Below the pieces are notes generated by a model. That model saw only the letters and a program-made list of their open reading frames with translations, ran no database searches and was not told the DNA's origin. From Pseudoruegeria sp. SHC-113 (GTDB lineage Bacteria; Pseudomonadota; Alphaproteobacteria; Rhodobacterales; Rhodobacteraceae), in contig NZ_JAHUBR010000001.1 in NCBI RefSeq assembly GCF_025376885.1, positions 1,302,001-1,366,000 on the forward strand: DNA of 64,000 bases. Reading direction: 5' to 3'. Below, piece after piece: positions 57,625-64,000 of this stretch. The position numbers and the translations under genes were made by a program. Every line of letters starts with the position of its first letter. Position 1 is the first letter of the stretch.

Positions 57625-58280
57625 TGCGCAAGCCGCGCAGCATGTGGAGCCTTGAAACGCTGGGCCGGGTGCGGCTGTCCAAATATTTCTACATGCGGGA
57701 CATGCTCCATTCGGAGATCGGCAATTTCTACGGCGTGCCCAACATTCCGGAGGACCCCGATCTGGCCATCGCTGCCGGGGCGCGGCTGGCGCAGGAATTG
57801 CTTGATCCGCTGCAGGAGACCTTTGGCAGCATTGCCATCCGCTCCGCCTATCGCTCCGCCGCGCTGAACGCCTTTGGCAATGACCGCAAGCTGAACTGCG
57901 GTGGCAATGAGGGCAATCGGGGCGTCCATATCTGGGATCAGCGCGATGCGGACGGGAATATGGGGGCCTGTGCCTGCATCGTGGTGCCGTGGTTTGCCGA
58001 CCAATACGACAAGGGGCGCGACTGGCGCGATCTGGCGTGGTGGGTGCATGATCATCTGACCTATTCGCAGATGCTGTTCTTCCCCAAGCTGGCCGCTTTC
58101 AACCTGACATGGAACGAGGTGCCCCTGCGCGCCATCCGGAGCTGGATCAAGCCGCATCACCTCGTGCTGCGGGGCGGGGAGGAACCGGAAGAAGCGCTGG
58201 ACGTGCGGCAGGCGCGCTATGCAGATTTTCCGCCGTTTCGCGGCATCGCACAGCCGCCGATTCCGCCCCGCTGGGCCTGA
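57624..58280 (+). CDS. M15/Hedgehog-type peptidase-like protein (tentative)
   Basis: 218 aa, ATG 57624 overlapping the previous stop by 1 bp. IAIRSAYRSAALNAFGND resembles the SxYR substrate-binding motif of zinc D,D-peptidases, and GVHIWDQRDADG and WWVHDHLTYSQMLF could supply His and Asp ligands, though spacing differs from classical VanX/VanY. No signal peptide, so a cytosolic role is also possible. Assignment is a fold-level suggestion only. Confidence 0.5.
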   Translation: MRKPRSMWSLETLGRVRLSKYFYMRDMLHSEIGNFYGVPNIPEDPDLAIAAGARLAQELLDPLQETFGSIAIRSAYRSAALNAFGNDRKLNCGGNEGNRGVHIWDQRDADGNMGACACIVVPWFADQYDKGRDWRDLAWWVHDHLTYSQMLFFPKLAAFNLTWNEVPLRAIRSWIKPHHLVLRGGEEPEEALDVRQARYADFPPFRGIAQPPIPPRWA

Positions 58281-58410
58281 ACGCGCAGCGGCTTCCGCGC
58301 CACAGGTGGGGCAGAAAGACTCTGGCTTAATGCTGTTTTCAGTTTGGAAACAATGCCACCTACGGCAGCCTGTATCTCAATAACAAGTAAAAAAAACCGA
58401 CGAGGTCAGG

Positions 58411-59121
58411 ATGCACGAGCCGTTGCTTCTGTTGCCGGGCATGATGTGTGATGCCCGCCTGTTCACCCACCAGATCGCGCGCTTGTCGCAGGATCGTTGC
58501 GTGGTTATTGGGCCTGTGACGCAGGGCGAAAGCGTGGCCGAGATGGCGCGTTTCATCCTGCAGGCCGCGCCGCCCCGGTTTGCGCTGGCGGGCCATGGGC
58601 TTGGTGGCATGGTGGCGATGGAGATCCTGAAGCTCGCGCCGGAGCAGGTCACGCGGCTGGCGTTGATCGACACCAGCCCCTTGGCGGAACTGCCCACTGT
58701 GGCTGCTGAACGCGAGCCGCAGATCATGGCGGCGCGGCTTGGGCGGCTGGAGCAGGCGCTGCAGGACGAGATGAAGCCTGATTACCTCTCGCCGCAGATC
58801 GATCGCAGCCGTGTGCTGGCGCAATACCGGCGTATGGGGATGGACCTGGGGCCGGATATTTTCATCCGCCAAACGCGCGCGATGCAGCGCCGCCCGGATC
58901 AGCAGAAGACGCTGCGGCTGGCCAAGCTGCCGGCCTTTGCGATCTGCGGTGAGCATGATGCGCTCTGCCCGGTGCACCGGCATGAGATCATGGCGGGGCT
59001 GATGCCCCACGGTGAAATTCGCACCATTGCCAACGCCGGCCATCTTGCGCCGCTGGAGCAGCCCGTGGCGCTGACGGCGGCTCTGGGCGAATGGCTGAAA
59101 GCGCCGCTGACGCTGCACTAG
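58411..59121 (+). CDS. Alpha/beta hydrolase-like protein lacking the nucleophile serine
   Basis: 236 aa. LLLLPGMMCDARLFTHQIAR (oxyanion), DTSPLAELPTV, late Asp in CGEHDALCPV and His in NAGHLAPLEQP are all typical. At the nucleophile elbow the usual GHSLGG reads GHGLGG (about residues 67-72): Gly replaces Ser. The protein may be non-catalytic, a binder or a lyase-like homologue. Start selected by the ATG after AGGTCAGG. Monocistronic. Confidence 0.82.
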   Translation: MHEPLLLLPGMMCDARLFTHQIARLSQDRCVVIGPVTQGESVAEMARFILQAAPPRFALAGHGLGGMVAMEILKLAPEQVTRLALIDTSPLAELPTVAAEREPQIMAARLGRLEQALQDEMKPDYLSPQIDRSRVLAQYRRMGMDLGPDIFIRQTRAMQRRPDQQKTLRLAKLPAFAICGEHDALCPVHRHEIMAGLMPHGEIRTIANAGHLAPLEQPVALTAALGEWLKAPLTLH

Positions 59122-59142
59122 CGCGAAACCCTGCCACAGAGA

Positions 59143-59215
59143 AGGCCGGCTTTGCCGGCTAGCCCCCGACCTTCCCCATGGGAGAGGGCTTTGCCCCCAC
59201 CCAAGGTCAGGGGCT
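59143..59215. repeat. Family B-like intergenic repeat, copy 3
   Basis: GCCGGCTTTGCCGGC hairpin, then CCCCCGACCTTCCCCATGGG and GGGGCTGAC. Shares the order of hairpins with the copies at 25554 and 53114 but is more divergent. Confidence 0.55.
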
Positions 59216-59242
59216 GACGGTGTGAAGGGGCCTGCCGGAGCA

Positions 59243-59273
59243 GAAAAGAAAAACGCCCGCATGCGCGGGCGTT
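59243..59273 (-). terminator. Rho-independent terminator after phaZ
   Basis: Stem AACGCCCGC / GCGGGCGTT with an ATGC loop; on the minus strand followed by TTTTTCTTTTC. It lies 23 bp beyond the phaZ stop. Confidence 0.92.
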
Positions 59274-59295
59274 CAATCCGTTCCGAAAAGCCGCT

Positions 59296-60576
59296 TCAGA
59301 CGGCCTTGAGGTTCGCCGTGCCTTTGGCGGCTGCGGGCGGTGTCTGGCCGGAGTTCTTGTCGATGAACTCCAGAACCATCGGGCGGATGTTGTCGCGCCA
59401 GCTGCGGCCCGCGAAGATGCCGTAATGGCCCGCGCCCGGCTCCACATGGCTGGCCTTCTTCTCGTCAGGCAGGCCGGTGAGCATGTCGAGCGCGGCGATG
59501 CACTGGCCCGGCGCGGTGATGTCGTCCTTCGCGCCCTCCACGGTCTTGACCGCCACATCGGTGATCGCGCCGATATCGACCTTCACCCCGTCCACCACGA
59601 ATTCATTCGCGGCCAGCTCGCCGTTCTTGAAGATTCGCTCCACGGTCGAGAGGTAGAATTCCGCCGGCATGTCCATCACGGCGAGGTATTCGTCATAGAA
59701 TCGGTTGTGCTTGTCGTGATCGCCCGCTTCGCCGCGTGCCACGCGCTGGATCTGGTCGAAAAACGCCTTGGAGTGTTTGTCGGCGTTCATCGACATGAAG
59801 GAGGTCAGCTGCAGCAGGCCGGGGTAAACCATCCGCCCCGCGCCGGCGTATTTGAAGCCCACGCGCTGGATCGCCATTTCCTCCAGAATGCCCATCGTCA
59901 CCCGGTGACCGAAATCCGTCACATCCGTTGCGGCGGCGTTGGGGTCGATCGGGCCACCGATCAGGGTCAGCGTGTGGGGCTGGGCGGCAGGATCTTCGGC
60001 GGCGAGATAGGCCGTGGCCGCCAGCGTCAGCGGGGCGGGCTGACAGACCGCGATAACATGCAGATCGCTGCCCAGCTCTTTCATGAAATCCACGAGGTAG
60101 AGCGTGTAGTCCTCGATGTCGAATTTCCCTGCGGAAACAGGGATGTCGCGGGCGTTGTGCCAGTCGGTGATATAGACTTCGCAATCGGGCAGAAGGCTGT
60201 TCACGGTGGAGCGCAGCAGGGTCGCATAGTGGCCCGACATCGGTGCCACCAGCAGCACTTTGCGCGCCTTTTCGGGGCGGCCGATCACGTTGAAATGGAT
60301 CAGATCGCCGAAGGGGCGGGAGACCTTCACATCCACCCGCACGAGGTGATCGCGGCCATCGGCACAGGAGACGGACTGGATGCCCCAGTCCGGCTTGGCG
60401 ACGATCCGGGCAAAGGTGCGTTCGGTGACTTCGCCCCAGGCGGCCATCCACTGGAACGCGGGATGAGGAATAAGCCCGGTGACGGGGTAGGAGGCCATGG
60501 CAAGCGCGGACGCCCCCAACCATTGGTTGGTGTTGCGCATACTTTCCATCAAATCGTATGTTGCCATGTAACGCAT
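59296..60576 (-). CDS. phaZ: Intracellular polyhydroxyalkanoate depolymerase
   Basis: 426 aa. FQWMAAWGEVTERTFARI near the start and the nucleophile motif VIAVCQPAPLTLAA with catalytic Cys are typical of PhaZ of the granule-bound class. Late EGAKDDITAPGQC and HVEPGAGHYGIFAGRSWRDN supply Asp and His. AGAGGG precedes the start. Degrades stored PHB to hydroxybutyrate. Divergent from phaC with a shared palindromic control region. Confidence 0.94.
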   Translation of the reverse strand: MRYMATYDLMESMRNTNQWLGASALAMASYPVTGLIPHPAFQWMAAWGEVTERTFARIVAKPDWGIQSVSCADGRDHLVRVDVKVSRPFGDLIHFNVIGRPEKARKVLLVAPMSGHYATLLRSTVNSLLPDCEVYITDWHNARDIPVSAGKFDIEDYTLYLVDFMKELGSDLHVIAVCQPAPLTLAATAYLAAEDPAAQPHTLTLIGGPIDPNAAATDVTDFGHRVTMGILEEMAIQRVGFKYAGAGRMVYPGLLQLTSFMSMNADKHSKAFFDQIQRVARGEAGDHDKHNRFYDEYLAVMDMPAEFYLSTVERIFKNGELAANEFVVDGVKVDIGAITDVAVKTVEGAKDDITAPGQCIAALDMLTGLPDEKKASHVEPGAGHYGIFAGRSWRDNIRPMVLEFIDKNSGQTPPAAAKGTANLKAV

Positions 60577-60609
60577 GCGTGGGTCCCTCTTACCTGCGCC
60601 GTCTGGTTC

Positions 60610-60643
60610 ATTTCGCCGCTTTGACGCAGCGCTGCGGCGAAAT
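60610..60643. promoter_or_regulatory. Inverted repeat between phaZ and phaC
   Basis: ATTTCGCCGC (60610-60619) and GCGGCGAAAT (60634-60643), perfect 10-bp arms; it contains a shorter CAGCGCTG core. TTGC-N9-GCAA lies just beyond. Possible shared operator for the divergent genes. Confidence 0.55.
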
Positions 60644-60684
60644 TATTTTGCACCTGCGGCAAATCTTAGGGGTATAAAATTATT

Positions 60685-62487
60685 ATGACAACAGATCAAT
60701 CAGACGCCGGCCCTCAGGATGTTAAGAATCTTGAGCGTCTGAATGAGAACCTTGCAAAGGTGGAAGAGCTCTCGCAGCGGCTTGTTGCCGCGCTCTCCCA
60801 CAAGCGCAATATCGACCCATCGCTTCAGGCGCCGGGGCAGGATCTCTACATGAAGGCGGCAACGGCCTACATGACCGAGATGGTCAACAACCCGGCCAAG
60901 ATCCTTGAGCACCAGATCGCCTATTGGGGCAAGGCGCTGACCCATTACGTTGAAGCCCAGCACCTGCTGGCAACGGGCAAGCTCGAAGCCCCCGAGGACA
61001 ACACGCCAAAGGATCCGCGCTTCAAGAACGATCTTTGGCAGACGCACCCCTATTTCAACTACATCAAGCAGCAATACATGATGACGTCTGAGGCCATCGC
61101 CGGGGCGGTGGCCGATGTGGACGGGCTTGATCCGAAGGACAAGAAGCGGCTGGAGTATTTCTCCCAGCAGATCGTCAACATGCTTTCGCCGACGAATTTC
61201 CTCGCCACCAACCCGGATGCGCTGGAGAAGGCGGTGGAGACCGAGGGCCGCTCGCTCGTTGCCGGGCTTGAGAACCTCGTGCGCGACATCGAGGCCAATG
61301 GCGGCGATCTTCTGGTGACGCTGGCGGACAAGGACGCCTTCAAGGTGGGCGAGAATATCGGCACCACCGAAGGGCAGGTGGTGTTTCGCAACCGCATGTT
61401 CGAGCTGATCCAATACACGCCGACCACCGAACAGGTGCACAAGACACCGCTGCTGATCTTCCCGCCGTGGATCAACAAGTTCTACATCATGGACCTCAAG
61501 CCCGCCAATTCGCTGATCAAATGGATCGTGGATCAGGGCTACACGCTCTTCATCGTCAGCTGGGTCAACCCCGATCAGAGCTACGCCGATGTGGGCATGG
61601 ATACCTATATCGAGGAAGGCTATCTGACGGCGATCGAAGAGGTGAAGGCGATCACCGAGCAGGAGAAGATCAACGTCGTCGGCTACTGCATCGCGGGCAC
61701 CACGCTGAGCCTCACGTTGTCGCTGCTGAAGAAGCGCGGCGACAAATCGATCAACTCCGCCACCTTCTTCACCACGCTCACCGATTTCTCCGATCAGGGG
61801 GAAGTGGGCGTCTTTCTAGACGATGGCTTCGTGGATGGGCTCGAAGCGGAGTGTCAGGAGAACGGGATTCTCGATTCCTTCTTCATGTCGCGCACCTTCT
61901 CCTATCTGCGCTCCAACGATCTGATCTACACGCCCGCGATCCGCAGCTACATGATGGGCGAGGCCCCGCCCGCCTTCGATCTGCTCTATTGGAACGGTGA
62001 TTCCACCAACCTGCCGGGCCGCATGGCGATCGAGTACCTGCGCGGCCTCTGTCAGGAGGATCATTTCGCCACCAAGGGCTTCGAGGTCTGCGGCGAGACG
62101 CTCCACATCAAGGATGTGAGCGTGCCTGTCTGCGCCATCGCCTGCGAAACCGATCACATCGCCGCGTGGAAAAGCAGCTTCAACGGCGTGAAGCAGTTCG
62201 GCTCGCGCTCCAAGACGTTCATCTTGAGTGAATCCGGCCATATCGCGGGGATCATCAACCCGCCGAGCAAGAAGAAATACGGCCATTACACCGGCGACGC
62301 CCCGGCGGGCGATCCGGACACGTGGAAAGAGGGCGCAAGCTTCAACGAAGGCTCCTGGTGGCCAACGTGGGACGCCTGGCTCTCCAAACGCTCCGGCGCG
62401 AAGATTCCGGCCCGAAAACCGGGTGGCCCAAAGCACAAACCGCTCTGCGCAGCCCCCGGAACCTATGTGTTGCCGAAGGAAAAATAA
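60685..62487 (+). CDS. phaC: Class I poly(3-hydroxybutyrate) synthase
   Basis: 600 aa, class I length. The lipase-like box is NVVGYCIAGTTLS with Cys335, and Asp490 (CETDHIAAW) and His519 (SGHIAGIINPP) complete the triad. The middle glycine of the usual GYCxGG is Ala here, as in several alphaproteobacterial enzymes. PWINKFYIMDLKPANSLIKW is the conserved substrate-channel block. Polymerises (R)-3-hydroxybutyryl-CoA on granules. Weak AGGGG ribosome site 12 bp before ATG. Confidence 0.96.
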   Translation: MTTDQSDAGPQDVKNLERLNENLAKVEELSQRLVAALSHKRNIDPSLQAPGQDLYMKAATAYMTEMVNNPAKILEHQIAYWGKALTHYVEAQHLLATGKLEAPEDNTPKDPRFKNDLWQTHPYFNYIKQQYMMTSEAIAGAVADVDGLDPKDKKRLEYFSQQIVNMLSPTNFLATNPDALEKAVETEGRSLVAGLENLVRDIEANGGDLLVTLADKDAFKVGENIGTTEGQVVFRNRMFELIQYTPTTEQVHKTPLLIFPPWINKFYIMDLKPANSLIKWIVDQGYTLFIVSWVNPDQSYADVGMDTYIEEGYLTAIEEVKAITEQEKINVVGYCIAGTTLSLTLSLLKKRGDKSINSATFFTTLTDFSDQGEVGVFLDDGFVDGLEAECQENGILDSFFMSRTFSYLRSNDLIYTPAIRSYMMGEAPPAFDLLYWNGDSTNLPGRMAIEYLRGLCQEDHFATKGFEVCGETLHIKDVSVPVCAIACETDHIAAWKSSFNGVKQFGSRSKTFILSESGHIAGIINPPSKKKYGHYTGDAPAGDPDTWKEGASFNEGSWWPTWDAWLSKRSGAKIPARKPGGPKHKPLCAAPGTYVLPKEK

Positions 62488-62514
62488 GGCAGGCCAACAG
62501 GTTAAGGAAAATTT

Positions 62515-62564
62515 CTGCACCGCAGCATAAACATCTTGAAATGCTGCAGTGCAGCATAAATATT
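62515..62564 (+). promoter_or_regulatory. phaP1 promoter with PhaR-type operators
   Basis: -35 TTGAAA (62536-62541) and -10 AATATT (62559-62564) with 17-bp spacing; the palindrome TGCTGCAGTGCAGCA (62542-62556) fills the spacer, and CTGCACCGCAG lies at 62515-62525. Half-sites CTGC/GCAG match PhaR repressors. Confidence 0.75.
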
Positions 62565-62603
62565 TGGTGCAGGAATAGAGACAGCCATTTCAGGAGATGA
62601 CCA

Positions 62604-63074
62604 ATGGCCAAGACGCCCGATTTCGCCAAGACCTTCCAGGACGCGCTGGCGTCCATGAACGTTGACACCAAGGCTTTCGAAGAAGCCATCAAATCCTCCG
62701 CCGAACTTGGCGAGAAGATGTCCAAGATCACGCTCTCCGCCGCCGAGGAGTCCGCTGACCTCTCCGCCAAGTGGACGAAAGACACGCTCGCCAAGATGGG
62801 CGCGGCGTCCACCGCCAAAACGGACCCGGCCGAGCTTGGCAAGGCCGTGACGGATTTCGCCTCGTCTTCGGCTGAGAAAACCGCCGAATCCATGGCGGCT
62901 TTCGCGGAAATCGTGAAGAAAGTGCAGCTGGAAACGGTCGAGCTGCTGATGAGCGCCGGCAAGGACTTCAACGAAGACGCGCAGGCCGCGATGAAGAAAG
63001 CTGCCGATGAGGCGCAGGCTGCCGTCAAGAAAGCCACCGACGAGCTGACCAAAGCCACCACCGGCAAGAAGTAA
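62604..63074 (+). CDS. phaP: Phasin (granule-associated protein), copy 1
   Basis: 156 aa. Phasin_2 pattern: TPDFAKTFQDALASMNVDTK, AFEEAIKSSAELGEKMSKIT, ISSKWTKD-like SAKWTKDTLAKMG and FAEIVKKVQLETVELLMSAG, amphipathic helices for the PHB surface. Ala/Lys-rich C-terminus. AGGAGA upstream. Paralogue follows 308 bp downstream. Expression is probably derepressed when PhaR leaves for the granule. Confidence 0.93.
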   Translation: MAKTPDFAKTFQDALASMNVDTKAFEEAIKSSAELGEKMSKITLSAAEESADLSAKWTKDTLAKMGAASTAKTDPAELGKAVTDFASSSAEKTAESMAAFAEIVKKVQLETVELLMSAGKDFNEDAQAAMKKAADEAQAAVKKATDELTKATTGKK

Positions 63075-63121
63075 GCACGTTCAGGGCGAGGGGTGCCTTC
63101 GCCGAAACCTGTTCAATTTTG

Positions 63122-63155
63122 AGGGGCCCGCACCACGCGGGCCCCTTTTTCTTTG
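63122..63155 (+). terminator. Rho-independent terminator after phaP1
   Basis: Stem AGGGGCCCGC / GCGGGCCCCT with a 5-nt loop and TTTTTCTTT. It starts the 308-bp stretch (63075-63382) that otherwise holds only the phaP2 promoter. Confidence 0.92.
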
Positions 63156-63270
63156 AGCCCATGCGCTGGGCGCAGGGTCTCAGTGGCTTGCTGTGGTGAA
63201 TGTCATGGCCCTGTCGCAAGAGGCGGCTATGCAACCTGAAGCAGTGTTGCGCTTGCAGAATATATTCTTG

Positions 63271-63318
63271 CTGCACTGCAGAAAAAATCTTGAAATGCTG
63301 CACTGCAGCGCGTATATT
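63271..63318 (+). promoter_or_regulatory. phaP2 promoter with two identical PhaR-type operators
   Basis: CTGCACTGCAG at 63271-63281 and 63298-63308. The second lies in the 17-bp spacer between -35 TTGAAA (63290-63295) and -10 TATATT (63313-63318). Same geometry as at phaP1. Confidence 0.82.
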
Positions 63319-63382
63319 GACTTCAGGATATCACAATGGGGCACGCAGCCGATCCCCCGGCAGCCCTGATGGAGTAAGTACA

Positions 63383-63823
63383 ATGACCAAGACCCAAGAC
63401 TTCACCAAAGTCATGCAAGAGATGATGGCCTCCTTCCCGGTGGACACGAAATCCTTCGAAGAAGCCTTCAAAACCCAAGCCGCTATGGGCGAGAAGCTCT
63501 CCAAAGTGGCTCTGGAAGCTGCTGACAAATCCGCCGAGATCTCTTCGAAGTGGACGAAAGACACCATCGCCCGCCTCGGCGACGTGACCAAGGTCAAAGC
63601 CGAAGCCACCGACTACACCAAAGCCGTGACGGACTTCGCCTCCGCTTCCGCCGAAACCGCTGCCGAAAACATGGCCGCTTTCGCTGAAGTCGCCAAGAAA
63701 GTCCAAATGGAAACCGTCGAGCTGATGCTGGCTGCTGGCAAAGACTTCTCCGAAGACGCCACCGCCGCTGTCAAAAAAGCCACCACGGAAGCGACGAAGG
63801 CTGCAAAAGCCGCCGCCAAGTAA
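63383..63823 (+). CDS. phaP2: Phasin (granule-associated protein), copy 2
   Basis: 146 aa from ATG 63383; the upstream frame is not coding. Phasin_2 pattern (TQDFTKVMQEMMASFPVDTK, SFEEAFKTQAAMGEKLSKVA, FAEVAKKVQMETVELMLAAG), close to copy 1, with a Lys/Ala end (TKAAKAAAK). Codon use is strongly biased to highly expressed codons. GGAG before the start. Tandem duplicate with its own promoter. Confidence 0.93.
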   Translation: MTKTQDFTKVMQEMMASFPVDTKSFEEAFKTQAAMGEKLSKVALEAADKSAEISSKWTKDTIARLGDVTKVKAEATDYTKAVTDFASASAETAAENMAAFAEVAKKVQMETVELMLAAGKDFSEDATAAVKKATTEATKAAKAAAK

Positions 63824-63869
63824 GGCAGACAACATCGCATCGGTTCCCTCCCAGCCGATGTGACTCGCG

Positions 63870-63903
63870 AAAGGCAGGCCTGCGAAGGCCTGCCTTTTCT
63901 TTT
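63870..63903 (+). terminator. Rho-independent terminator after phaP2
   Basis: 11-bp stem AAAGGCAGGCC / GGCCTGCCTTT with TGCGAA loop, followed by TCTTTTT. Confidence 0.92.
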
Positions 63904-63935
63904 TGTTGCTTTTCCCGCTGGGTGACATAGGCTCT

Positions 63936-63946
63936 CTGCACTGCAG
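63936..63946. promoter_or_regulatory. PhaR-type operator before phaR
   Basis: CTGCACTGCAG, identical to both phaP2 operators, 16 bp upstream of the phaR start. Suggests autorepression. Confidence 0.75.
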
Positions 63947-63961
63947 AAGGAAGGGGATGCC

Positions 63962-64000
63962 GTGTCTGAGCCAGACAAGCCTTTGTTGATCAAACGTTAT
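63962..64000 (+). CDS. phaR: Polyhydroxyalkanoate synthesis repressor PhaR, N-terminal fragment (continues past window)
   Basis: Only 13 codons from a GTG start with AAGGAAGGGG upstream: M-SEPDKPLLIKRY, the invariant beginning of PhaR (PHB accumulation regulatory domain, LLIKRYANR in known members). Position after phaZ-phaC-phaP and the operator at 63936 support the call. PhaR represses phasin genes and binds nascent PHB. Confidence 0.85.
   Translation, partial: MSEPDKPLLIKRY

Overview
This 64 kb window comes from a GC-rich alphaproteobacterial chromosome, most probably Rhodobacteraceae (Roseobacter group). The evidence is a PccR-type regulator beside propionyl-CoA carboxylase, DUF2125, DUF3422 and DUF6497 proteins, a tatABC-DUF815 cluster running toward surE-pcm-nlpD, and a PHB locus with PhaR-type CTGC-N3-GCAG operators. 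I see no prophage, insertion sequence, CRISPR array or rRNA. There is one tRNA, tRNA-Arg(TCT). The species cannot be named from sequence alone.

Layout. 1-10.6 kb: the end of pntB, a GNAT enzyme, an ExbB/MotA-like plus OmpA-like envelope pair, ChaC, DUF2125, an extensin-like-tyrC-hisC operon and a pentapeptide protein. 10.7-14.3 kb: DUF3422, then a TetR regulator with a DUF1254 protein behind twin operators. 14.4-25.5 kb: the propionate pathway, with pccR, pccB, four small genes, pccA, DUF4174 and methylmalonyl-CoA mutase; PccR-like TTTGCAAA motifs lie before pccR and pccB. 25.6-29.6 kb: a hybrid histidine kinase with a secreted partner, and a divergent LuxR-type response regulator. 29.7-39.5 kb: tRNA-Arg, two L,D-transpeptidases, a sulfotransferase, a 2OG oxygenase, ettA, nadD, a DMT exporter and dacB. 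39.5-45.6 kb: two ABM-type proteins, one with a WYL regulator and a perfect operator, then tatABC, a DUF815 ATPase and an orphan Tat-exported solute-binding protein. 45.8-49.3 kb: surE-pcm-nlpD and two cold-shock genes. 49.5-55.2 kb: an ArsC-like protein, a small membrane protein, a bufferin-type RiPP operon and thrS. 55.4-59.1 kb: three alpha/beta hydrolases, a VOC protein and an M15-like protein. 59.3-64 kb: phaZ, phaC, two phasins and the start of phaR.

The most interesting system is the minus-strand operon 52797-50238. It encodes a secreted DUF2282 precursor with four cysteines, a DUF692 multinuclear iron oxidase, a DUF2063 partner and a DoxX membrane protein. This is the gene content of bufferin (copper-buffering RiPP) clusters. 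A terminator-like stem-loop separates the precursor gene from the maturation genes. In the PHB locus, phasin promoters carry operators exactly in the -35/-10 spacer, and the same 11-bp palindrome precedes phaR.

Two families of dispersed GC-rich intergenic repeats punctuate the window. Several copies abut or overlap stop codons of minus-strand genes.
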